This document shows positions 17,501 through 26,291 of a stretch of DNA of 64,000 nt, in pieces. Numbering within the stretch: position 1 is the first letter of the stretch; every line of letters starts with the position of its first letter. Below the pieces are notes generated by a model. That model searched no databases. It was not told the origin of the DNA and saw nothing but the letters and a program-made list of their open reading frames with translations. The position numbers and the translations under genes are program-made. The stretch is from Emticicia aquatica. Its GTDB lineage: Bacteria; Bacteroidota; Bacteroidia; Cytophagales; Spirosomataceae. The stretch lies in the NCBI RefSeq assembly GCF_923079645.1, contig NZ_CAKLPY010000002.1, positions 62,001-126,000 of the forward strand, read 5' to 3'.

Positions 17501-18721
17501 TTATAACGTTTCAATAAGCTCTTCTATTTCTTTTGTTGTGTTAAAAAATGATAAAATTTTCAATAAAACTGCCTCCATTATTGCATCAGGACAAGACGCA
17601 CCGCAAGTAAGCATAATTGTTATTTGCTCTTTTTCTGGAATAAAATCAGTTATATTTTCTTGTTTTTTATGCAAATCATAGCGTTTTATGAGATTTTTAT
17701 CTAAAATACTTTGGTGCGACTGAATAAAAAAAGTTGGCAATTTTTCTTCACACAATTCAACTAAGTGCGAAGTATTTGAACTATTGTACCCCCCTACTAC
17801 GACCGCAAAATCTGCTTTATTTTCTAGCAAAGCATAAGTTGCCTCTTGGTTATCGTTGGTTGCATAGCAAAGCGTGTCTCTTGTGTTAGCAAAATATTTT
17901 TCTACTTCGGCTGGTTGAGCATTTTGGTGCTCGATGATTACTTTCTTTAGAAAATCTGCAATTCCTTGCGTGTCAGAGGCAAGCATAGTTGTTTGGTTTA
18001 CCACGCCAATACGTTGCAAATCTTTATCGGGGTCAAAACCTTCCGAATATTGTCCAGCAAAATCTTTATAAAATTGTTCTTTGGGTAGCTCACGCGTGAT
18101 ATATTTTGCCAATTGTTGAGCTTCTTTCAAATCATTTACTACTACCGTTGGAGCATTTTGTTTACTGTGCGAAAAAGTAGCTCTAGTTTCTTCATGATTT
18201 GGCTTGCCGTGAACAACAATGCTGTAACCACGTTCGCCGATTTGTCCTGCACGATTCCAAACTTTTTCTACAAAAGGGCAAGTTGTATCATATTTATAAG
18301 AGTCAATTCCAATTGATAATAGTTTTTCTTGAATCTCTAAAGTGGTGCCAAATGCAGGTACAATTACGGCATCATCGGATTTTAACTCCTTCCAATCAAT
18401 GATTTGATTTCCTTTTGTATCCATCAAAAACTTGACTCCCTGCGAAAGCAAATCGGCATTAACATCAGGATTATGAATCATTTCGCTCAAAAGAAATATT
18501 CTTTTATCAGGATTTTCTCCGATTGTTTTGTAGGCAATTTCGACAGCATTTTCAACACCATAACAAAAACCAAAATGGCGAGCAATCAGAAATTTCACCG
18601 AACCAAAATCTAAAACCGTAGGCGTAAAATCCTTTTTTAATTTATCTTTTGTGCGACGGATTTCCTTTATTTTACCAATAATATTACTTTTATAAATTTC
18701 AGGAATGACGAATGATTTCAT
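17501..18721 (-). CDS. ispH: 4-hydroxy-3-methylbut-2-enyl diphosphate reductase (IspH/LytB)
   Basis: The last enzyme of the MEP isoprenoid pathway, converting HMBPP to IPP and DMAPP with an iron-sulfur cluster. The three cluster cysteines are seen in RHFGFCYGVENAV (near residue 54), DTTCPFVEKVW (near 147) and LTCGASCPDA (near 375). Conserved histidines lie in MIHNPDVN and VHGKPNHEET. VVGGYNSSNTSHL gives the substrate-binding NSSNT. At 406 residues it belongs to the longer IspH type, with an N-terminal extension and an insert near residue 210-260 compared with the roughly 315-residue E. coli enzyme. It is a single gene with its own predicted promoter. Confidence 0.95.
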   Translation of the reverse strand: MKSFVIPEIYKSNIIGKIKEIRRTKDKLKKDFTPTVLDFGSVKFLIARHFGFCYGVENAVEIAYKTIGENPDKRIFLLSEMIHNPDVNADLLSQGVKFLMDTKGNQIIDWKELKSDDAVIVPAFGTTLEIQEKLLSIGIDSYKYDTTCPFVEKVWNRAGQIGERGYSIVVHGKPNHEETRATFSHSKQNAPTVVVNDLKEAQQLAKYITRELPKEQFYKDFAGQYSEGFDPDKDLQRIGVVNQTTMLASDTQGIADFLKKVIIEHQNAQPAEVEKYFANTRDTLCYATNDNQEATYALLENKADFAVVVGGYNSSNTSHLVELCEEKLPTFFIQSHQSILDKNLIKRYDLHKKQENITDFIPEKEQITIMLTCGASCPDAIMEAVLLKILSFFNTTKEIEELIETL

Positions 18722-18830
18722 ATTTTTGAGATTATTTGCTACTAATTTTTAACGATTAGCTTTAAAATTTTCTTGCCTTAATTGTTTCTCCAAAAGCATA
18801 TCTTCTAAGTGATTACAATTAATTTATTCA

Positions 18831-18838
18831 CAAAACTA
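18831..18838 (-). promoter_or_regulatory. Predicted -7 element of ispH
   Basis: The minus strand reads TAGTTTTG, a match to TAnnTTTG, about 110 bases before the ispH start. Confidence 0.4.
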
Positions 18839-19007
18839 ACAGATGATTTACATAAAATGAGGAATTATCTGTATTTTCGCACAACTTAACAGTTTAAATT
18901 AAGTTTAGTTGTATTTAAGATTCTTAAAATAACATTTTTAGGTGATGCTTTGTTTTATGATAAAATCATCTTCATTAAAATTCGTTATTTTCTACAATTA
19001 ATCAATA

Positions 19008-20807
19008 TTGATTATTTATTTCAAAAATTATATACTATATCCTTTGACAATCTTCATTCTAAAATACATTAAAATTTTCACGACCAAAACTTTAAAGTTT
19101 ACTAATTTAGCCCATTTAAGTGTCGGAGTTGCTTTACTAGGCTTTTTATTATTTTTTTCTTCGGAAATTTCGGCACAAAGTACTTTTGCTCCATTAAACG
19201 AGGATTATTCAAATTTAATTGAGCGGTATGAAATAATGAGTGGAAGTCTGAGCAATTTGCACACAACAATTAAACCAGTCAGGCGAAAAGATTTAATCAA
19301 ATTAACAATTAATTTAGAAAATGATTCGACATTAAAACTCTCCAAAGTTGACCATTTTAATTTAGAATACCTGCAAAATGATAGTTGGGAATGGCTTGAA
19401 CAAGAAAAATCTTCCCAAAATAATAGCAAAAAACCACTTTTGACGCACCTTTTGAAGAAAAAATCTGACTTTTACTATGTTCAAAATAAAGATATTGACC
19501 TACATACAAGTCCTGTTTTTCAATTTGGTTTTGCCAACGATAATCAAACAAATCAAACACCATTTATTAACACACGTGGCGTGGAAGTTAGGGCAACATT
19601 GAATCAGAAATTAGGCTTTTATTCGATGTTTACCGAAAATCAGATTATTTATCCCGAATATGTTCGTCAATATGCACGTCAATTCAAGGCAAATCCTTAT
19701 GAAGGTTTTACGAAAATACCCAAAGCTGATTCGAGTAAATATTTAGCCGATTTTTTTTCGGCCAGAGCATACATTACTTTTCAAGCTCTCAAAAGTGTTC
19801 AAATCCAGTTCGGACATGACAAAAATTTTATTGGTTCGGGTATTCGTTCAATGATATTATCTGATTTTTCGGCTCCATATTTACATCTAAAAATCACGAC
19901 AAATATTGGCCGATTTCAGTACGTAAATTTGTTTGCACAAATGCTCAATAAGCAAGTTGCGTTGGCAGTTGATAATACTGAACAGATTCCTCCAAAATAC
20001 TTTTCATTTCATCACCTAAGTGTAAACGTCAATAAAAACCTTAATTTAGGCATTTTTGAAACAATTGTTTTTGGGAAACGCCAATCGGGTTTTGATATTA
20101 ATTATTTAAATCCAGTTATTTTGCTTCGTTTTGTTGAAGGAAACTTAGGAAGTGTTGATAATTCGCTTGCTGGAGCTACTTTTAAATACAACTTCAAAAA
20201 TCATTATTCGATTTATGGACAATTCGTTTTGGATGAGTTTAATGTAAAATATTTCAAAAAAGATGGTTGGTGGGGTACAAAATACGCCTCTCAAATTGGC
20301 GGTCGATACATTGATGCTTTAGGAATAAAAAACCTAGATTTTCAAGCCGAATATAATTTGGCTCGCCCATACATTTATAGCCATTATTCTTCATACAGCA
20401 ATTTCGTAAATTATAATTTACCTTTGGCTCATCCATTAGGTGCAAATTTCAAGGAGTTAATATTGATTGCTCGTTATCAACCATTGAAACGACTTTTCGT
20501 CAATTTCACCTCAATGAGAAGTATTCAAGGAAAAGATGCTGACATCCGAAACTGGGGCGGTGATATTTTGCGTAATTACAACTTTGCTCGCCCAAGCGAC
20601 TATGGAAATGTAATCGGACAAGGTCAAAAGGCAAATACTAGATTTTATAATTTGGGAGCGACATATATGCTGGCTCATAATCTTTTTGTAGATTTAAAAT
20701 TCCAAAGTCGAAACGTACATATTTTAGCAGAAACCAACGACAAGAAGAATACTATATTTTCAGTAGGGCTTCGGTGGAATGCTTCACAAAAGCCTTTGTT
20801 GTTTTAA
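19008..20807 (+). CDS. RemB/Wzi-like outer-membrane beta-barrel protein
   Basis: A 599-residue protein of the capsule-assembly Wzi / gliding-motility RemB group. After a signal region (LGFLLFFSSEISAQ, residues about 45-58) there is a soluble segment and then a long barrel. Family-like stretches include GFYSMFTENQIIYP, QFGHDKNFIGSGIRSM, LSDFSAPYLHLKI, GFDINYLNPVILLRFVEG and GNVIGQGQ. No ATG exists in frame before the signal sequence; the frame opens with TTG at 19008 after a stop at 18999, so TTG or a rarer codon must start it. The signal peptide would then have an unusually long n-region of over 40 residues. It acts in the outer membrane; whether in capsule anchoring or motility cannot be told. 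Confidence 0.75.
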   Translation: MIIYFKNYILYPLTIFILKYIKIFTTKTLKFTNLAHLSVGVALLGFLLFFSSEISAQSTFAPLNEDYSNLIERYEIMSGSLSNLHTTIKPVRRKDLIKLTINLENDSTLKLSKVDHFNLEYLQNDSWEWLEQEKSSQNNSKKPLLTHLLKKKSDFYYVQNKDIDLHTSPVFQFGFANDNQTNQTPFINTRGVEVRATLNQKLGFYSMFTENQIIYPEYVRQYARQFKANPYEGFTKIPKADSSKYLADFFSARAYITFQALKSVQIQFGHDKNFIGSGIRSMILSDFSAPYLHLKITTNIGRFQYVNLFAQMLNKQVALAVDNTEQIPPKYFSFHHLSVNVNKNLNLGIFETIVFGKRQSGFDINYLNPVILLRFVEGNLGSVDNSLAGATFKYNFKNHYSIYGQFVLDEFNVKYFKKDGWWGTKYASQIGGRYIDALGIKNLDFQAEYNLARPYIYSHYSSYSNFVNYNLPLAHPLGANFKELILIARYQPLKRLFVNFTSMRSIQGKDADIRNWGGDILRNYNFARPSDYGNVIGQGQKANTRFYNLGATYMLAHNLFVDLKFQSRNVHILAETNDKKNTIFSVGLRWNASQKPLLF

Positions 20808-20843
20808 AGTGATTTTTATTCTAACTTTTTTCAATACATAACC

Positions 20844-21488
20844 ATGTTTGTTTTAACCGAAAATAACTCTTTAGCCAATCATTTCCTAGCCGAATTACGA
20901 GACAAAGATACACAACGAGACGCCATGCGTTTTCGTCGGAATTTGGAACGTTTAGGGGAAGTTTTTGCCTATGAAATATCAAAAACACTCGGTTTTCAGA
21001 AAAAAGAAATCACAACACAGTTAGGAGTAAAAATAACTCAACATATCTCTCAAGAAGTGGTTTTGGTGACCATACTTCGAGCAGGTCTTCCGTTACATCA
21101 AGGTTTGCTCAATTATTTCGATAAATCTGAAAATGCTTTTATTGGAGCATATAGAGGTAAACACGATGATAAAGAAGCATTTGAAATCGAAATGGATTAT
21201 ATCACAAGTCCTGATATTCATGGTAAAGTTTTGATAATCAGCGACCCAATGTTAGCAACAGGCAAATCAATCGAAAAGGCTTATCACGCCATGCTTCGTT
21301 ATGGTATTCCTGCAAAAACCCATATTGTTTCAGCAATTGCGAGTCGTCGTGGCGTACGTTTTATTCAAGCTCGCTTGCCACAATGCCGCCTTTGGGTGGG
21401 TGATGTTGATGAAGAAATGAACGCAAAATCATACATCGTACCTGGCTTGGGCGATGCTGGAGATTTAGCTTTTGGAGGAAAAGTTTAA
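20844..21488 (+). CDS. upp: Uracil phosphoribosyltransferase
   Basis: This 214-residue enzyme joins uracil to PRPP to give UMP in pyrimidine salvage. It is typical in length and motifs: LVTILRAGLPLHQG near residue 75, the PRPP-binding loop VLIISDPMLATGKS near 130, and the uracil-binding C-terminal YIVPGLGDAGDLAFGGK. It lies 36 bases downstream of the RemB/Wzi-like gene and meets the DUF4230 gene tail to tail with only one base between the stops, leaving no room for a separate terminator. Confidence 0.96.
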   Translation: MFVLTENNSLANHFLAELRDKDTQRDAMRFRRNLERLGEVFAYEISKTLGFQKKEITTQLGVKITQHISQEVVLVTILRAGLPLHQGLLNYFDKSENAFIGAYRGKHDDKEAFEIEMDYITSPDIHGKVLIISDPMLATGKSIEKAYHAMLRYGIPAKTHIVSAIASRRGVRFIQARLPQCRLWVGDVDEEMNAKSYIVPGLGDAGDLAFGGKV

Positions 21489-21489
21489 T

Positions 21490-22092
21490 TTATTTTAATC
21501 TTTGAAGCGTAGTTTTCATACGGTATTGCAACACCACTTTTTTTCCTGAAATATTCTCCAAAAGTGGTTTTAAAACCAAATTAGCATTCTTTTTGGTTTG
21601 TTCAAGAATACCCATTTCAAGTGCTGATTGTTTGATTTTACCTTCAGCTCTGGTGTAGGCTTCGTTCATCAGCGATTGCTCATTCATAAATGCGTATTCG
21701 GTATCATAAATTTTTGAATTGCTATGGTCTATTTTATAGCTGCAAAGCTCAGGGTCAGGCAAATGGACAATAAGTGTATCGTCTTTTGTGGCAATATCTT
21801 CTGGTTTTATTTTGGTCAAATCAATACAGCCTATTGCTTCGCCTTGAACAATCAAAATAGCTTTTGGATTGGGCAAATAATCACGAACAAGCTCTTGCTC
21901 AACCACATCACGAAAGGTAAAATTAGCTAACTCCAACTTTCCTAGTAAAGTCATTTCCTTCAAAACCATGTTGTGCGTTGTTTTAATATCTTTAATGGCA
22001 AAGAGGTTAAAATCCTTTATTTTTTCCCACAAAAAAATTGAAACGATAATTATTACCAAAATGGTAATTGCCTGAATATATCTTTTAACCAT
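21490..22092 (-). CDS. DUF4230 membrane-anchored protein
   Basis: A 200-residue protein with one N-terminal transmembrane segment (residues about 6-23) and a soluble domain of the DUF4230 family. Recognisable stretches are LLGKLELANFTFRDVVEQE, KAILIVQGEAIGCIDLTKI, LIVHLPDPELCSYKID and the helical NEAYTRAEGKIKQSALEMGIL. The family has no established function. The domain would face the periplasm. It is a single gene with its own predicted promoter. Confidence 0.82.
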   Translation of the reverse strand: MVKRYIQAITILVIIIVSIFLWEKIKDFNLFAIKDIKTTHNMVLKEMTLLGKLELANFTFRDVVEQELVRDYLPNPKAILIVQGEAIGCIDLTKIKPEDIATKDDTLIVHLPDPELCSYKIDHSNSKIYDTEYAFMNEQSLMNEAYTRAEGKIKQSALEMGILEQTKKNANLVLKPLLENISGKKVVLQYRMKTTLQRLK

Positions 22093-22136
22093 GATTTTTT
22101 AGTTATAAATTTAATTTTTTCACAAAAAAATATTAG

Positions 22137-22144
22137 CAAAAGTA
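22137..22144 (-). promoter_or_regulatory. Predicted -7 element of the DUF4230 gene
   Basis: The minus strand reads TACTTTTG, a match to TAnnTTTG, 45 bases before the start codon. Confidence 0.45.
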
Positions 22145-22273
22145 CAATACTTTAAAACCAATTTTATAGATTTTTAGTAGAAATACCTATTTTAAAACGC
22201 TATTTTCATTACTTATTCTTAGTTTATGATGGTTGCTATGAAATTTTAACTATCAACCTATCATGTTTTTGTG

Positions 22274-22281
22274 TATCTTTG
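22274..22281 (+). promoter_or_regulatory. Predicted -7 element of glmM
   Basis: TATCTTTG is a full match to the Bacteroidota -7 consensus, 33 bases before the GTG start of glmM. A -33 TTG was not evident. Confidence 0.55.
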
Positions 22282-22314
22282 TGAGGTAAAAACAAATCCA
22301 AAACTCAATTTACA

Positions 22315-23718
22315 GTGACGCTTATCAAATCAATTTCGGGTATTAGAGGAACTATCGGTGGAAAAAGTGGGGATTCCTTAACACCTTTAGACGTTGTAAA
22401 ATTTACTGCTGCTTACGGTTCTTGGCTTAAAAATAGACATCCTGAAAGCCCTCTACGTGTTGTTATTGGAAGAGATGCTCGTTTATCGGGTAAAATGGTC
22501 TCTGACTTAGTTAGTTCTACGCTTGTTGGAATGGGTTTTCATGTAATTGATTTAGGACTATCAACTACTCCTACCGTCGAAATTGCTGTTCCAATAGAAA
22601 ATGCTTTAGGTGGAATTATCCTTACTGCTAGTCATAATCCTATTCAATGGAATGCCCTTAAATTACTCAATGAAAAAGGTGAGTTTATATCAGGTAGTGA
22701 CGGTGAAGAGTTATTGCAAATTGCCGAAGATGAAAGTTTTGAATTTGCAGAAGTAAAAAGTTTAGGTAAGGTTGAAAATAATGATACATATATTCAAAAG
22801 CATATTGATTTGATTTTGGACTTACCTTTGGTTGATAAAGAAGCGATTCAAAAAGCAAATTTCAAAATATGTATCGATGCAGTTAACTCAACTGGGGGAA
22901 TTGCGGTGCCGATGCTTTTAGAAGCTTTAGGAGTTGCCGAAATTAAAAAAATAAACTGCGAACCAACGGGCGTTTTTGCTCATAATCCTGAGCCTCTTCC
23001 TGAAAACTTGAGAGAGATTTCTGGTGAATTACGCAAAGGCAATTTTGATTTAGGTATTGTGGTTGACCCTGACGTTGATAGATTAGCATTTATCAATGAA
23101 GATGGTGAACCATTTGGTGAAGAATACACCCTCGTTGCGGTTGCAGATTACATTTTAACAAATAGCGAAAATAAAACTGGACTTACAACTGTTTCTAATC
23201 TTTCATCAACGTTGGCATTAAAAGATGTTACGTTGAAAGCAGGTGGCGAATATCATTCAGCAGCCGTTGGAGAAGTAAATGTTGTAACCAAAATGAAAGA
23301 AGTTGGAGCAATAATCGGTGGTGAAGGTAATGGAGGAATTATATATCCTGAGTTTCATTATGGCCGTGACGCATTGGTTGGAATTGCTTTATTTTTGAGC
23401 CATTTAGCCAAATTTAATAAGCCTATTGGTTTCTTACGTAATACTTATCCCAATTATCATATTGCAAAAAAGAAAGTAGAACTTACTACCGATTTGAACG
23501 TAGATGATATATTGGAAGAAATAAAATCTAAATATGAACGTTATCCTGTAAATACGGAAGATGGTGTAAAGATTAATTTTGAAAAAGAATGGGTGCATTT
23601 GCGTAAATCAAACACCGAACCCATCATTAGAATCTATGCTGAATCAGAATTTGAGACAACAGCATCAAATCTTGCCGATAAAATCATTAGAGATATTAAA
23701 GAATTAATTTCTCAATAA
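22315..23718 (+). CDS. glmM: Phosphoglucosamine mutase
   Basis: GlmM converts glucosamine-6-phosphate to glucosamine-1-phosphate for peptidoglycan and LPS precursors. The 467-residue protein has all four phosphohexomutase landmarks: the phosphoserine loop TASHNPIQWNALK near residue 102, the metal loop DPDVDRLAF near 245, the sugar-binding GEGNGGIIYPEFHYGRD near 330, and the phosphate-binding RKSNTEPIIRIYAES near 435. The start codon is GTG at 22315, chosen because the product then begins TLIKSISGIRGTIGG, the usual N-terminus of Bacteroidota GlmM, with a well-placed promoter. It is a single gene ending in a hairpin. Confidence 0.95.
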   Translation: MTLIKSISGIRGTIGGKSGDSLTPLDVVKFTAAYGSWLKNRHPESPLRVVIGRDARLSGKMVSDLVSSTLVGMGFHVIDLGLSTTPTVEIAVPIENALGGIILTASHNPIQWNALKLLNEKGEFISGSDGEELLQIAEDESFEFAEVKSLGKVENNDTYIQKHIDLILDLPLVDKEAIQKANFKICIDAVNSTGGIAVPMLLEALGVAEIKKINCEPTGVFAHNPEPLPENLREISGELRKGNFDLGIVVDPDVDRLAFINEDGEPFGEEYTLVAVADYILTNSENKTGLTTVSNLSSTLALKDVTLKAGGEYHSAAVGEVNVVTKMKEVGAIIGGEGNGGIIYPEFHYGRDALVGIALFLSHLAKFNKPIGFLRNTYPNYHIAKKKVELTTDLNVDDILEEIKSKYERYPVNTEDGVKINFEKEWVHLRKSNTEPIIRIYAESEFETTASNLADKIIRDIKELISQ

Positions 23719-23760
23719 ATACCATTTACGTTTAGCTTTCAACAAACTGCATCATTAGAA

Positions 23761-23803
23761 AAGAGATTAAAATTGTCTTAAAAAAATTCAATTTTAATCT
23801 CTT
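23761..23803 (+). terminator. Hairpin after glmM
   Basis: A perfect 15-bp inverted repeat (AAGAGATTAAAATTG and complement) with a 13-nt A-rich loop begins 42 bases after the glmM stop. The stem is AT-rich and lacks a T run, so termination strength is uncertain. Confidence 0.5.
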
Positions 23804-23999
23804 AAGTCAAAAAAAATCTTCAAAATATAGTTCATTTGTATTTAGTTTAAAAAGTGCTTTCTAAAAATTTTCTTTCAAGGATTCTTTTCAAAGACTCTGC
23901 TTATAGTATTATTGATATTCATCAATACTTCTACTATGATTGTTTTTTTTGGCACTGAATTTGTGCATTGATTTAGCACAAGCAATTCACTATTTATAA

Positions 24000-24020
24000 A
24001 TGATTGATTTTATCAATCAT
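24000..24020 (+). promoter_or_regulatory. Inverted repeat in the leader of the repeat protein gene
   Basis: ATGATTGAT, 3 bases, then ATCAATCAT: a perfect 9-bp inverted repeat ending 18 bases before the ATG at 24039. It could be an operator or a small leader hairpin. Confidence 0.35.
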
Positions 24021-24038
24021 ATAATTAATTGATTTAAT

Positions 24039-26228
24039 ATGTTCAGGAAAAAAGGAAGCTCAAGAGCTGTCGTAATTATTCTCTTAATACTGGGAGGATT
24101 GCAAGTGGATGCCCAAACTTTTCCAACTGATATTGAATGGCAACAATGCTATGGCTGGGACAACTGGTATGGAGACGAAGGCTCAAAGATTATTTCAACA
24201 TCAGATGGAAATTTTGCAGCAATTGGCAAAAAAAGTTTAAATGGATTTGAAACTATCTGGGCATCAAAAATTAATCAAAAAGGAGAAATGCTTTGGGAAA
24301 CAACTGTTTTTGATGACCAAGCATTTACTGGATTTAAAGCTCAAGATATTATTCAAAATCCTGATGGAAGCTACTTCTTGCTTGGAAAAATAACTAATTA
24401 CAGCAATTTACGATTCAATTATACTATTGGACGCTCGATTCAATCTGTCTCTCAAAAAGGAAATTATGATGCCTTGGTGGTGAAGCTCAATAGTGATGGG
24501 CAAATGATATGGTTCAAAATTTTTGGCGGCACTGGAGAAGATGTTCCCATAAAAATATTACCAACCAACGATAACAACTATTTACTGCTAACATACACTG
24601 GTTCATCAGATGGAGATATTGCTAATTCAGGCAAAAATACTAATGGATTTAACCAAGATTTATGGATAACCAAACTCAATAGTGAAGGAATTATTATTTC
24701 AAAAAAATGTATTGGTGGAAATAATGATGATGTAGCTTTTGATATGAAGGCAACCCCTGATGGTGGTTTCGTAATAGCAGGTTGTACAACTTCTAATGAT
24801 AGTGAAATAAGCCCAAATATGGGTGGAAAAGATGTTTTGGTCGTAAAAATTGATGCATCTATAAACATAATTTGGAAAAAGACTTATGGTGGTAGTCAAA
24901 AAGATGAGGCTCGCCGAATATTAGCTTTACCAAATGGAGATATTATTCTTGGAATAACTTCAAATTCGTCATCAAATGACTTCATTTTTACACCATCAGT
25001 GAGTTTTCCAGACAATTTTGAAGAAAATATATGGCTTTTTAAGCTAAATTCAAGCGGAGAGCAACAAAACAAAAAGATATTTGGTGGATCGAGTAGAGAT
25101 ATTATAAGTGATTTAGTTCTAACAAATGATGGAAATTATGTCTTATCAGGTTCTACCAAATCCAATAATGGTAATATTCAAGATAGAAACCGAATTCCAT
25201 CAAATAACAATGATAGGTACGATGTAGTTTTGATGAAAATTTCATCTAATTTAGATTTGGTTTGGGAAAAAACAGCAGGTGGTTCAGCTGATGACGAAGG
25301 AAATGGGGTAGTTGAAACCAGTGGAGGTGGCTTTATACTAATCGGAACGACTCAGTCATTTGATGGAGATATTGTCGGAAATCATTACAGTTCTCAAGAT
25401 AGTCGAGATATTTTGCTAACGAAGTTTAATTTCAAATACGATAATAACTGCGAAACCAATGTAACAACTTCAAAAGATTTGGTTAGTACAGAAACGTCAA
25501 TAACAGCTTCTGAAACTATTAGTACTTCCGATAAAGTTACCCATAATTCAAATATTCATTATGGTGCAGGAAAAAGTATTGATATAACGCCAGGGTTTGA
25601 TACAGATTTAGGAAGCACAATAGAATTTAATCTTAACGGATGCTTGAGTGGTGGAAGTACAGGAGTTAGTCCAAATCCGATACAAATAAAAGTAAACAAT
25701 GAGTGTAGAGAAGGCGGAATGAAGTTTGAATTTATGCCTTTTACTCCAAATACCGATATGTCGCAATACCACATGTCGATTCAAAATCTTGACCCAAAAA
25801 TAGAGTTTAATTTTTCAGGAAATGTCCTTATAACGAAAAATAATATTCCAGATAATAGCAATGCGTATTTTCTATTAACAGTTTCAAAAGAAGGCTATAA
25901 CGACTTCTCTTTTCAAGGTTACACAAGTACTTGTGAACATGATAATGCCCCTATCAATTGTCCAGAAAATGATAATGATGTGATTCTTGATAAAGAATAT
26001 TATCAAATTGGAGAAACATTCACTGCTACTTGGACAGGCACATTATTACCTACCCAAGGGCTCAATTGGTATAATGAAAACGTAACTGAAATATCAAGAA
26101 CAGATAAAACATTTGTAGGTAAAATCACCGCTTTTCCTGCACATATTCAAGCACAGCCAGGGTCGCTTCCTGATGGTTCGAGACCTTGTCATGGTTCAAC
26201 TCGGGTTGAATTTAGAGCCGTAAAATAG
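24039..26228 (+). CDS. Secreted beta-propeller-like repeat protein with coathanger-stack domain
   Basis: A 729-residue exported protein with a signal peptide (VVIILLILGGLQVDAQ). Residues about 40-450 contain six or seven repeats of about 60-70 residues. Each has a GGxxxDE/GGSxxD turn, a PDGGF/NDGNY strand and a GxTxSNDGDI-type end (for example GGNNDDVAF, PDGGFVIAG; GGSADDEGN, SGGGFILIG), consistent with blades of a beta-propeller. Residues about 475-530 (ASETISTSD, YGAGKSIDITPGF, GSTIEFNLNGC) match the small repeat called the 3-coathanger stack in Bacteroidota surface proteins. The last 190 residues have paired cysteines and no recognised domain. Unlike many relatives it has no T9SS C-terminal sorting domain that I can see. 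Function unknown. Confidence 0.75.
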   Translation: MFRKKGSSRAVVIILLILGGLQVDAQTFPTDIEWQQCYGWDNWYGDEGSKIISTSDGNFAAIGKKSLNGFETIWASKINQKGEMLWETTVFDDQAFTGFKAQDIIQNPDGSYFLLGKITNYSNLRFNYTIGRSIQSVSQKGNYDALVVKLNSDGQMIWFKIFGGTGEDVPIKILPTNDNNYLLLTYTGSSDGDIANSGKNTNGFNQDLWITKLNSEGIIISKKCIGGNNDDVAFDMKATPDGGFVIAGCTTSNDSEISPNMGGKDVLVVKIDASINIIWKKTYGGSQKDEARRILALPNGDIILGITSNSSSNDFIFTPSVSFPDNFEENIWLFKLNSSGEQQNKKIFGGSSRDIISDLVLTNDGNYVLSGSTKSNNGNIQDRNRIPSNNNDRYDVVLMKISSNLDLVWEKTAGGSADDEGNGVVETSGGGFILIGTTQSFDGDIVGNHYSSQDSRDILLTKFNFKYDNNCETNVTTSKDLVSTETSITASETISTSDKVTHNSNIHYGAGKSIDITPGFDTDLGSTIEFNLNGCLSGGSTGVSPNPIQIKVNNECREGGMKFEFMPFTPNTDMSQYHMSIQNLDPKIEFNFSGNVLITKNNIPDNSNAYFLLTVSKEGYNDFSFQGYTSTCEHDNAPINCPENDNDVILDKEYYQIGETFTATWTGTLLPTQGLNWYNENVTEISRTDKTFVGKITAFPAHIQAQPGSLPDGSRPCHGSTRVEFRAVK

Positions 26229-26236
26229 ATTTATAT

Positions 26237-26286
26237 AAAAAGTAAAAGGCCACAGAAATAGCTATTTCTGTGGCCTTTTACTTTTT
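26237..26286. terminator. Strong bidirectional terminator (50-base perfect palindrome)
   Basis: The 50 bases are a perfect palindrome centred on AGCT, with GGCCACAGAAAT in the left arm and A/T runs at both ends. It lies between the convergent repeat-protein gene and the macroglobulin gene and should terminate transcription from both sides. Confidence 0.85.
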
Positions 26287-26291
26287 TATCT

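Larger units (their letters stand above)
23719..24038 (+). other. Intergenic region between glmM and the repeat protein
   Basis: These 320 bases hold the glmM hairpin near the start and a 9-bp inverted repeat just before the next gene. The middle, about 23810-23990, is AT-rich, and I see no gene or RNA in it. Confidence 0.55.
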
